From: Micrococcales bacterium
Lineage (GTDB): Bacteria > Actinomycetota > Actinomycetes > S36-B12 > UBA5976
Direction: 5' to 3'
Assembly (NCBI GenBank): GCA_024640585.1
Contig: JAHEEQ010000082.1
Location: forward strand, 1 to 6,674
Length of the DNA: 6,674 bases
Of this stretch, positions 1 to 5,902 are shown piece after piece. Under the pieces are notes generated by a model. That model saw only the letters and a list, made by a program, of their open reading frames with translations, had not been told where the DNA came from and ran no database searches. Made by a program: the position numbers and the translations under genes. Numbering within the stretch: the stretch's first letter is position 1; every line of letters begins with the position of its first letter.

Positions 1-4
1 AAGT

Positions 5-80
5 GCGGCTGTAGCTCAGTGGATAGAGTATTGGCCTCCGAAGCCAAGGGTCGTGGGTTCGATCCCCGCCAGCCGCACCA
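5..80 (+). tRNA. tRNA-Arg(CCG), CCA end encoded
   Basis: This is a complete cloverleaf. The 7-bp acceptor stem GCGGCTG (5-11) pairs perfectly with CAGCCGC (70-76), followed by discriminator A77 and encoded CCA (78-80). The D arm begins GCTC and closes with GAGT. The anticodon stem TTGGC/GCCAA encloses the loop CTCCGAA, giving anticodon CCG, which reads the Arg codon CGG. The T arm has stem GTGGG/CCCGC (one T-G wobble) around TTCGATC. Arginine tRNA genes are frequent targets of tyrosine integrases, and a P4-type integrase fragment lies at the other end of the window. An ORF running through this gene (19-261) has no coding support. Confidence 0.97.
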
Positions 81-90
81 AATTTACATT

Positions 91-119
91 CGCCATCCTT
101 CGGGGTGGCGTTTTTGTTT
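91..119 (+). terminator. Intrinsic terminator of the tRNA-Arg gene
   Basis: An 8-bp stem, CGCCATCC (91-98) against GGGTGGCG (103-110) with one T-G wobble, closes a stable TTCG tetraloop (99-102). It is followed directly by TTTTTGTTT. It starts 10 bases after the tRNA CCA, so it most likely ends the tRNA transcript. Confidence 0.9.
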
Positions 120-199
120 GTCGCAAAGCCTCATCACTTATGGCATTGCCAGATTTCTGAGCTCGTCAACCTTCGTAATGATGCGCGAACAGTCGGTGA

Positions 200-221
200 T
201 TGAACAGGGTTTGAACAGGGT
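200..221 (+). repeat. 11-bp tandem direct repeat, two copies
   Basis: TTGAACAGGGT occurs twice head to tail (200-210 and 211-221). Its core CAGGGTTTG (205-213) recurs inverted as CAAACCCTG at 245-253, and another GAACAG lies at 187-192. Short direct repeats near a tRNA end can be arm-type integrase or excisionase sites. That role is inferred, not shown. Confidence 0.7.
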
Positions 222-278
222 TTTGTGCTTCAAGCAGATGAAACCAAACCCTGCAAATTAACCCGAGGCCTAAACCGC

Positions 279-320
279 CGAGGACTTCGCTGTGCTCCTC
301 GCGCGCGCGTGCCCGCGCGT
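279..320. other. GC-rich hairpin and alternating CG tract
   Basis: CGAGGA (279-284) can pair with TCCTCG (296-301) across an 11-base loop. Next to it, CGCGCG (304-309) can pair with CGCGCG (314-319) around TGCC. The tract stands out sharply from the AT-rich sequence on its right. It has no following T-run, so it is not a standard intrinsic terminator. It could be a structured RNA element, a protein-binding region or a junction scar. Confidence 0.4.
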
Positions 321-321
321 A

Positions 322-351
322 TTGTTTCGAGTGAACAAGTAAAAATATAAA
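322..351 (+). promoter_or_regulatory. Candidate sigma-70 promoter for the HEPN gene
   Basis: TTGTTT (322-327) and TATAAA (346-351) are separated by 18 bases and fit a sigma-70 -35/-10 pair. The predicted transcript would start near 358, leaving a leader of about 88 bases before the start codon at 446. This rests on consensus match alone. Confidence 0.35.
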
Positions 352-445
352 GTAAATCGAGTTCTCACAATTAGAAAGTATTAGACTGAAAACGTTGCTG
401 CGTAAATATTGTCGATGCTAAAGAAAACTTCGGAGAAAAACGATC

Positions 446-1897
446 ATGCCTGAGTCTAAAAAAATTAAAAACCCCGAGGTAACGAACAATGAAAAAATAA
501 GCTTAGCCATTAAGCGTTTTTCAGGCAGCCTTGCAGACTTAAGAGAATTCACAGAGTTGGTTGAAGGTCTAATAAAAACACACAAATTGAAAGAGCTAGA
601 GACTGCTGTTACAAGATACGAAGGGCTCGGCGAAGCATTGTCCTCATTTGACAGCAAGCTGATGTCAGACCTTGGTGCCATAGAACGCCAAGAAGATGGT
701 GGCGAGCAAAAAAAGACTTTGAAATTTGAAGTTGTTGATCACAGTGATGGAGTAAAAATATTCAAAGCAGCCGGAAGCAGGGATGAACTCAAAGAATTTG
801 ACAAAAGCATAGGTGCGGTTTTTAAAACAGAAAGTAGTGTCCAGCAATTACATAGAAGCTCTTTAATTAGCCTAGTGAGTATGGCTGAGACATTTTTATC
901 GCAACTACTCCACTTGTTTTTTGAAAAGCATCCATCCGCGCTTAACGTCAAAGACAAGCAGTTTAGTTTTGAAGAGCTATCTAACTTTTCAAGTCTGGAT
1001 GATGCCCGTGCGTATTTGGTTAGTTGGCGTATCGAGAATTTGCTACGTGGGAGCTATGAGGACTGGATTGATTACTTCAGAACACAAATGAAGCTTGAGC
1101 TCGCAGTGACAACGAAACACTATGATCAGCTAGTTGAAAACTTCCAACGACGAAATCTATTTGTACATAATGATGGGGTAGTTAACAAAATATACCTATC
1201 AAAAATCCATAAAAGTTTGGCAAAACCGGAGCTGCTAAATAAGAGACTCAGTGTTTCCAAAGAGTATTTGTTTGCTGCAATAGATAGATTTGAAGCTTCT
1301 TTTTTGCAATTGGCGTTTGAGCTATGGACGAAGTGCGACAAAAGTGAGGAAAGCAGGCCTGGAATAATTATTAACTCTTCATACGACGCCCTGCAACATC
1401 GAAGGTGGATGTTGGCAACAGAACTAGCTGGGATTGTTGAAGCAGACAAAGCAGCAACAGAGTCAGACAAGCTGATGGCAAAAGTAAATTCATGGATCGC
1501 TAGAAAAAAAATTGGGGCAGAGGCAACTTTGCGTGACGAGATTCAGTCATTCGATGTGTCTGCAAAAAACGATTTGTTTAAGTTAGCAAAACATTGCTTG
1601 CTGGATGAGCATGAGTTGGCATTGGCGATGGCAAAGCAGCTTGAAAAATCGCAAATGCTTGGGTTGAAAGAACTAACGGAGTGGCCGTTATTTGAAGATC
1701 TAAGAGCTACGAAATCGATGGCTCATTGGATGGCAAAGATAAAGGTTGCAGCGACTGCAACTCCCAAATCCAAAATCGCCATTGCGGAGCCAGCTAAAAA
1801 GAAAGTTGGGTCAGTCAGGAAGGTTAAAACAAGCACTCCTGCTGCAAAGAAGGCTAAGGTGACAAGAGTTGCAGTTAAAAGATCGAAAACTGAATAA
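446..1897 (+). CDS. HEPN-domain protein with basic H1-like C-terminal tail
   Basis: The protein has 483 residues and I do not recognise it as a named gene. The start ATG has GGAG at 432-435, ten bases upstream. The central, predicted helical part (about residues 130-300) carries R236-N-L-F-V-H241 followed by N-D-G and a downstream tyrosine. This matches the R-x4-6-H signature of HEPN domains in the RiboL-PSP/MAE_28990-like group, many of which are RNases in toxin-antitoxin and anti-phage systems. Residues 1-110 are charged and unassigned. Residues 436-483 are rich in Lys, Ala, Thr and Val, with 15 Lys/Arg and two acidic residues, resembling histone-H1-like nucleic-acid-binding tails. It stands alone on this strand, convergent with the XRE gene 24 bases away. 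A cytoplasmic RNA-cleaving or RNA-binding role is inferred. No partner antitoxin is obvious next to it. Confidence 0.85.
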   Translation: MPESKKIKNPEVTNNEKISLAIKRFSGSLADLREFTELVEGLIKTHKLKELETAVTRYEGLGEALSSFDSKLMSDLGAIERQEDGGEQKKTLKFEVVDHSDGVKIFKAAGSRDELKEFDKSIGAVFKTESSVQQLHRSSLISLVSMAETFLSQLLHLFFEKHPSALNVKDKQFSFEELSNFSSLDDARAYLVSWRIENLLRGSYEDWIDYFRTQMKLELAVTTKHYDQLVENFQRRNLFVHNDGVVNKIYLSKIHKSLAKPELLNKRLSVSKEYLFAAIDRFEASFLQLAFELWTKCDKSEESRPGIIINSSYDALQHRRWMLATELAGIVEADKAATESDKLMAKVNSWIARKKIGAEATLRDEIQSFDVSAKNDLFKLAKHCLLDEHELALAMAKQLEKSQMLGLKELTEWPLFEDLRATKSMAHWMAKIKVAATATPKSKIAIAEPAKKKVGSVRKVKTSTPAAKKAKVTRVAVKRSKTE

Positions 1898-1921
1898 TTT
1901 GAATCCCTATCAAAAATTAAA

Positions 1922-2155
1922 TTACCCGCTTTTTCGAATTCGTATGTCAACGTCCTTGAGAAGCTCGAACGGGCGGGTGTCAAGGGCATCACAAAGCTTA
2001 TAAAGCATACGTACGCTTGGACTGTTTTTGCCGAGTTCGATTAGCGATATGTAGTTGCGGTCAACGTCAGCACGCAATGCCAAGTCGGTTTGACTCCATT
2101 TGCGTTTAGTTCGTAGTCCGCGAAGGGCTAATCCAAGGGCTTGATCTGTATCCAA
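1922..2155 (-). CDS. XRE-family helix-turn-helix transcriptional regulator
   Basis: A 77-residue protein that is almost entirely one HTH_3/Cro-C1-type domain (about residues 9-66). The fold signature is clear: LRTKRKWSQTDLA for the first two helices, then a recognition helix around NYISLIELGKNSPS, and a final helix MLYKLCDALDTRPFELL. The start is TTG at 2155. The upstream codons in this frame are ACG, AGC and GCA, then a TGA stop inside the adjacent palindrome, so no earlier start exists. It is divergent from the five-gene run starting near 2226, and a perfect inverted repeat (2160-2181) ends five bases before its start codon. It most likely represses itself and the divergent operon. Such single-domain regulators often control restriction-modification or other cassettes that must be kept in check. 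Confidence 0.93.
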   Translation of the reverse strand: MDTDQALGLALRGLRTKRKWSQTDLALRADVDRNYISLIELGKNSPSVRMLYKLCDALDTRPFELLKDVDIRIRKSG

Positions 2156-2159
2156 CGTG

Positions 2160-2181
2160 CTTGCTCAATTTATTGAGCAAG
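2160..2181. promoter_or_regulatory. Perfect palindrome, candidate XRE operator
   Basis: The left arm CTTGCTCAAT (2160-2169) and right arm ATTGAGCAAG (2172-2181) are exact reverse complements around a central TT. The site lies between the divergent XRE gene (start 2155) and the + strand operon (first start about 2205-2235), and it overlaps where the ribosome binding site of the XRE gene would be. TTGCTC and TTGAGC within it could also serve as -35 elements. The symmetry and place fit a dimeric repressor site, giving autoregulation and control of the divergent operon. Confidence 0.75.
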
Positions 2182-2225
2182 GTTCGTACATGCTGGGCTA
2201 GAAATTGCTGCATATATACGGCAGA

Positions 2226-2918
2226 ATGAGAAGCATGTACTTAGGATCAGAATTCCATCGCTACTGGGCAAAGTGTGGGCATGCAAACGTGCATCCGGAT
2301 GATCGGGCATATCTTGGTGAAGATACTTTTACGTTTGATGCCGGCATATCACCTTGGCCGTTTGATGGGGCTCTTGAACAAGCAAAGGTTGTGTTTTGCT
2401 TAGCCAATCCAAGTTGTGGCAAGGTAGAAAACAAGATCGAGCTAAACGAAATGATCGAAAAACAGCGGTCGGGTGAAGAAGTCCTGCCGTATGACTTTGA
2501 TGTGAGCTTTGAAGAGTTTTACAAACGTATCGTTGGGCCAATCGACTTGCCGGTGGGAGTGCTTAGCAAAAGAGTTGCAGTTCTAAATGCGTGCCCATAC
2601 TCATCTCCGTCAATGACAGCGCACCAAGTGAGATTGGCATCAGGGCTACCTAGTCTTTGGCAAGCGCAAAAGTACTTACGCGAAGTACTAATGCCGAGGG
2701 CGTTAACAGGAAACATTTACTTAATCATGATTCGCCGCCACACATTGTGGGGAATCACACCTCCTGAAGAGGGTTACGGGAAATTGAAAGTAATAAAAGG
2801 TCGCGCAATAAACGCAGTGATGGGCGGAGAACTCGGGGTTGAAATCAAGCAATGGCTAGTAAGTAAGGGGTATGTGGATTGGGAATTGCCACTTAATGAG
2901 CGTGGCAATCCGATATGA
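2226..2918 (+). CDS. Uncharacterised protein, uracil-DNA-glycosylase-like pattern
   Basis: About 230 residues, first gene of the five-gene run. The start is uncertain: TTG 2205, ATG 2226 and ATG 2235 are in frame and none has a strong ribosome binding site, so I chose the first ATG. No signal peptide or membrane segment is seen. An early PWPFDG is followed by a hydrophobic strand ending KVVFCLANPS. Further on come VAVLNACPYSS, then IYLIMIRRHTLWG. This series (strand plus N-P, strand plus N-x-x-P-Y, strand plus R and W) resembles uncharacterised proteins with a uracil-DNA-glycosylase-like alpha/beta fold, in which the N-P loop binds a base. The canonical catalytic UDG motifs are not clearly present, so glycosylase activity should not be assumed. 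A role in nucleic-acid or nucleotide sensing is speculation. It is likely controlled from the palindrome at 2160-2181. Confidence 0.85.
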   Translation: MRSMYLGSEFHRYWAKCGHANVHPDDRAYLGEDTFTFDAGISPWPFDGALEQAKVVFCLANPSCGKVENKIELNEMIEKQRSGEEVLPYDFDVSFEEFYKRIVGPIDLPVGVLSKRVAVLNACPYSSPSMTAHQVRLASGLPSLWQAQKYLREVLMPRALTGNIYLIMIRRHTLWGITPPEEGYGKLKVIKGRAINAVMGGELGVEIKQWLVSKGYVDWELPLNERGNPI

Positions 2919-2934
2919 CCGAAACTTTTAGCGC

Positions 2935-3303
2935 ATGAACACACCTTGGAAGTCACAACAAATAGGGTACGAAGATGTACCGTTAGCGATCCAGGAGATT
3001 GTTCGTAGCGAAAAAGAATCTCGTCTCGCAGGATGGGTTGTTGCGGTAGCCCTAATTCTGACGAATTTAATAGGGCTCAGTATTGTGGTCGTAGTAGCGC
3101 AATGGTTGATGCCATCTGTAAACCCTTTAGTCACGGTGGTCGTGGCTACCGGTGCGTATGTCGTGGGCGTTATTGGAATGGGAATCGAAAAACTTGCTCG
3201 ACGGCAAAGCCGCATGGAGATACACGCACTCACATTGCACGATGAGGTTTTGTGCAGCAAAGATAAATTGGAGCAAATAGAGCGTGAACTTGGTCCAAAA
3301 TGA
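2935..3303 (+). CDS. Small two-pass inner-membrane protein
   Basis: A 122-residue protein of no recognised family, starting 16 bases after the preceding stop codon. Residues 1-30 are polar and charged. Two hydrophobic segments follow: about 32-58 (rich in Val, Leu and Ile, ending VVVVAQWL) and about 63-83 (VTVVVATGAYVVGVIGMGI). The C-terminal 35 residues begin with a basic stretch (KLARRQSR) and continue as a charged, probably helical tail ending in ELGPK. By the positive-inside rule both ends should be cytoplasmic. Small two-TM proteins in repressor-controlled cassettes can be membrane effectors or anchors for soluble partners. Nothing in the sequence decides which. Confidence 0.82.
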   Translation: MNTPWKSQQIGYEDVPLAIQEIVRSEKESRLAGWVVAVALILTNLIGLSIVVVVAQWLMPSVNPLVTVVVATGAYVVGVIGMGIEKLARRQSRMEIHALTLHDEVLCSKDKLEQIERELGPK

Positions 3304-3327
3304 ATTTAAGTTGAGCTGCGATTGAGT

Positions 3328-4206
3328 ATGGAAATAACGTTAAGACACATTACTCACGGCAAGTATTTGGCAAGTGATTCCGATGTGATTTCGTGTACAT
3401 ACAACATGGATGGTTTCACGCCGATGAATTCTGTGTTGGTTGCACATCAGATTGATCGAGCGCATTTCACGAGCAAGACGCTAGAAACTTACCACTCAGC
3501 ACGAGGCTTCCGCACGTTGGTGCATGAGGATGTGAAGCCCAAAGTAATTACAAGTACAGAGACTCAAAAGTGGGACAGCATCAGCGATGCACCATTTGAA
3601 ATATTGAGTACAGCCGGAATTGTCGGAAAGTACAAATCACTCTGCTTCACGCAGTTTGCGTTTGTGCAAGGGCTATTTCCTGAAATTGCTTTCCGGCAAT
3701 TGATGCTTGCTGTGGAGTTTTCTAAGCATTTCGGAAGTTTCGAAAAAATCATCGTGGACATGGATGATAGACATATCGAACAAGCAAGGATGATTTGGAA
3801 AGAGCTAAAAGAAGAGTTGAGCCAACCGCTGCCTGATGATGAGTTCTCGGAGCAAGGTGATGGGTCGATTGAGAACATCCAACTCGATCCGGTGACAAGC
3901 ACAGCTTTTTTACTTGAAAGAGCTGAGACAGGTGATGTGAAGGGTATGACTCAGCTTGGGCAGCATTACAGGAATCAAGCGCCAGTCCTTGCGTTGAAGT
4001 GGCTCACACTTGCAAGTTTTAGAGGTTCGAAAATTGCCGATGCACTAATTGAATATTTAGAGCGCAAGATGACGGATGAAGAAAAAGCTGCGGGCTACAG
4101 ACTGAGTTTGTTCTGGCTTTCTGACCAGATAAAGAAAATTGAAGCAGATCGAGCGTCTGAAATGGCAACTGAGTTTGTCGCTTGGATGGAAAAAGGGGCG
4201 GCATAG
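3328..4206 (+). CDS. Sel1-like repeat protein with unassigned N-terminal domain
   Basis: A 292-residue soluble protein counted from ATG 3328. An in-frame TTG at 3322 would add two residues and is a possible alternative start. The N-terminal 190 residues match nothing I recognise; they end in an acidic linker near PLPDDEFSEQGDGS. The region of about residues 193-265 reads as Sel1/TPR-type helical repeats: AFLLERAETGDVKGMTQLGQ, then YRNQAPVLALKWLTLASFRG, a degenerate version of the A-x-G-x-x-x-A-x-x-x-L-G pattern with a following A-x-x-W-x-x-x-A. Sel1-like repeats mediate protein-protein contacts, so a scaffold or adaptor role within the cluster is likely. The gene begins 24 bases after the two-TM gene and its stop lies one base before the next start. 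Confidence 0.85.
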   Translation: MEITLRHITHGKYLASDSDVISCTYNMDGFTPMNSVLVAHQIDRAHFTSKTLETYHSARGFRTLVHEDVKPKVITSTETQKWDSISDAPFEILSTAGIVGKYKSLCFTQFAFVQGLFPEIAFRQLMLAVEFSKHFGSFEKIIVDMDDRHIEQARMIWKELKEELSQPLPDDEFSEQGDGSIENIQLDPVTSTAFLLERAETGDVKGMTQLGQHYRNQAPVLALKWLTLASFRGSKIADALIEYLERKMTDEEKAAGYRLSLFWLSDQIKKIEADRASEMATEFVAWMEKGAA

Positions 4207-4207
4207 C

Positions 4208-4561
4208 ATGAGCACATTACTAGGCTATTTACTGGGTGTAACACCGAAAAAAGATATGCAGCTTCCCACGATTTCAGAGGCAGATTTACCCGTAACAGTT
4301 GCGGATGCTATTGAGTTGATGGTGGCTGTCATTCCAAAGCAGGTGCAAGACGAGATAAGAGCTATCAAAAGTGAAGATGTTGAGCAGTTGCATTTTTCAC
4401 TTGGGATGTGGGCACGCAAAAATTTTCAGTTGTGGGATAAAAATACTGCAATCCGCAAACAAATTGGAACTGTCAGCGCAGATAACGCATCTAGCATCAT
4501 TGTTTGGAGTTTTTGGAATAGGCTCCAAGAAGACAAGCAATTAACGAAAACTTCCGAATGA
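4208..4561 (+). CDS. DUF6794-like protein
   Basis: 117 residues from ATG 4208. The reading frame opens upstream, but this start is preferred because AGGGG (4194-4198) lies nine bases before it and it follows the previous stop by a single base. The core reads LPVTVADAIELM, then VEQLHFSLGMWARKNFQLW, then ASSIIVWSFWNRLQ. This agrees with my memory of DUF6794: an L-H-x-x-x-G-x-W/Y-x-R-N-x-x-x-L-W centre and a late S-x-I-I segment before a W/L helix. Here the usual R-N is R-K-N. No molecular function is known to me for the family. No signal peptide is evident, so it is probably cytoplasmic. Its stop overlaps the next start as ATGA, suggesting translational coupling. Confidence 0.85.
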   Translation: MSTLLGYLLGVTPKKDMQLPTISEADLPVTVADAIELMVAVIPKQVQDEIRAIKSEDVEQLHFSLGMWARKNFQLWDKNTAIRKQIGTVSADNASSIIVWSFWNRLQEDKQLTKTSE

Positions 4562-4962
4562 TGAAGTACGTAATCGGGGTAGTGCTATTTCTAGCCGGAG
4601 CTTTGGCTTCCAGTGCACTCGAATGGCTGCATGAGATAACGACGATAGAGATTACAAACGTGAGTGACCAACCAATTCGTTACATTGACATTCGCTATCG
4701 CGGACAAGATGAAATGCAAGGACGTATTGCCCAAGGGTTAAAACCAAACGAAAAAATCACGTTCAAGTGGGTCACGCTTAGCGAAGCCAGTTTTGAGTAT
4801 GTCGTGACTTTTGAAGATGGTCAGCAGCTAGCTCGCATTAGCGAGTACACCTCAAGAGGGCATACCGTCAAAGATGAAGTCGCAGCTGACACGATTGCTG
4901 GCACAACAACTGACATGCTTTACCGCTCAAACACGCGAAAAGTCACTCGAACGGCAAATTGA
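4558..4962 (+). CDS. Small exported or membrane-anchored protein
   Basis: A 134-residue protein with an N-terminal hydrophobic stretch after one lysine (YVIGVVLFLAGALASSA, about residues 4-20). This could be a signal peptide cleaved after an A-x-A-like site or an uncleaved anchor. The remainder is rich in beta-forming residues, with alternating pieces such as IEITNVSDQPIRYIDIRY and ASFEYVVTFEDGQ, and suggests a small beta-sandwich domain in the periplasm. No family is recognised. The second codon is also ATG, so either may start translation. Its start overlaps the preceding stop (ATGA), which makes it the last gene of the operon. It would be the only extracytoplasmic component of the cluster. 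Confidence 0.83.
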   Translation: MMKYVIGVVLFLAGALASSALEWLHEITTIEITNVSDQPIRYIDIRYRGQDEMQGRIAQGLKPNEKITFKWVTLSEASFEYVVTFEDGQQLARISEYTSRGHTVKDEVAADTIAGTTTDMLYRSNTRKVTRTAN

Positions 4963-5086
4963 TCACTAGGTCTAGGCCACTCCCTATCGAGATGAAATTA
5001 GATCCTGTATGGCGCTGATTCGCTATGTTTAAAGTAATCGATATACAGAGACGAAATCGAATCAGATGGCAACTCTAAATGATTCT

Positions 5087-5902
5087 TTAAGATTCTTTGG
5101 CGTCGCGTTTTGCGATCCCATCGCGCTTTACTTGAGGAATCATTTCGTAAATGTTCGTTATTTGTTTTGGGCGTGAAATTCTGTCTTCCACAATAAAGTT
5201 AACTAAACCAAATAATTGGGAAGCAGTATCACGGTCATCGCGCAAATCCATTTTTCCTGGGTGCACGGCTTCGTTGCCGATTACGCGAACCGCATCGAGT
5301 GCCTGCTGAACCTGAGTGGGCAGACCTTGTGAAACTAAATGTGCGATTTTTTCGTTTATATCTTTTCCATGTGCGCCTAATTCATTGCAAATCTTTTCCA
5401 CACACAGACGCAATAGCGCCGCTGCACCTCTAGGTGAAATATCCAAAATTGATCTAGCTTCCTCATAATCGCGCATAACATCCGCAGACAAATCGGGGTT
5501 GGGCGAAGGTCCTGTCATCATTGATGGGTAAATAAGTCGATCATGTAGCCACAGAGCCAAGCTAGAACAGGTGTAACACTGACTGACAAATACATTTTCA
5601 AGCGGTCGTGAGCTGTATATCGTGTCCCCTTTTTCTCCAAAAAAGGGAGTGGCTTGTAGCAAACGTCTGAAATGTGATGCCATTCGCTCGTGTTGTTTAC
5701 GTGAATCGAGATCTTTGATTTCGAGTGATGCTGCCTCGATGTCATCCACAGCGTCAGACGAAAACAAAAGAGGGACTGGGTTTTTCCCGCTGTAAGCCTG
5801 AATTCGCAGGTTAAACCATGACTGAGTGGCATGTGCACCACAGTGCGGACAAGCAAAAGAAGAAAGCTTGATTGATGGGGCAGGGATGGGAATGGTAGAC
5901 AT
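5087..5902 (-). CDS. DUF4145 domain protein with zinc-ribbon-like cysteines
   Basis: 271 residues on the opposite strand to the five-gene run. The N-terminal half has C18-P-H-C21 and C109-Y-T-C112, two CxxC knuckles likely to bind one zinc ion, split by about 87 residues. Residues 144-240 match DUF4145: DYEEARSILDISPRGAAALL, then a helix LCVEKICNEL, and the hallmark AVRVIGNEAVHPG. DUF4145 is a HEPN-like helical domain found in many defence-associated proteins and fused to restriction nuclease domains. Here it is fused only to the cysteine region, so a regulatory or RNA-binding role is as likely as catalysis. R206 and H214 are spaced x7, wider than the usual R-x4-6-H of active HEPN RNases. The start ATG at 5902 has only weak A-rich Shine-Dalgarno sequence. 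It is separated from the integrase gene by about 120 bases and may have its own promoter. Confidence 0.9.
   Translation of the reverse strand: MSTIPIPAPSIKLSSFACPHCGAHATQSWFNLRIQAYSGKNPVPLLFSSDAVDDIEAASLEIKDLDSRKQHERMASHFRRLLQATPFFGEKGDTIYSSRPLENVFVSQCYTCSSLALWLHDRLIYPSMMTGPSPNPDLSADVMRDYEEARSILDISPRGAAALLRLCVEKICNELGAHGKDINEKIAHLVSQGLPTQVQQALDAVRVIGNEAVHPGKMDLRDDRDTASQLFGLVNFIVEDRISRPKQITNIYEMIPQVKRDGIAKRDAKES

Larger units (their letters stand above)
121..445. other. Gene-free stretch downstream of the tRNA
   Basis: No ORF here has a ribosome binding site, a recognisable protein or credible codon use. The stretch holds an 11-bp tandem repeat with an inverted partial copy (200-253), a GC-only hairpin region (279-320), an AT-rich promoter-like segment (322-351) and the leader of the next gene. 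If the tRNA is an integration site, integrase arm-type sites would be expected in this position. Confidence 0.6.

Noticed and set aside
19..261. 80-residue ORF on the + strand starting inside the tRNA
   Set aside because: It reads through the tRNA and its terminator, and shows no domain or ribosome binding site.
1723..1992. 89-residue hydrophobic ORF on the - strand
   Set aside because: It is the antisense shadow of the Lys-rich tail of the HEPN gene. Lys and Ala codons read in reverse give Phe, Leu and Ala.
2928..3260. 110-residue ORF on the - strand opposite the two-TM gene
   Set aside because: It is antisense to a gene that fits the operon spacing. Its Thr/Ala/Ile-rich translation is the expected shadow of Val/Gly-rich membrane codons.
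4139..4207. Extended N-terminus of the DUF6794-like protein
   Set aside because: It would overlap the Sel1-repeat gene by about 65 bases, while ATG 4208 has a good ribosome binding site and typical operon spacing.
5081..5098. GATTCTTT direct repeat
   Set aside because: An eight-base repeat in AT-rich sequence at the end of the DUF4145 gene is likely to arise by chance.
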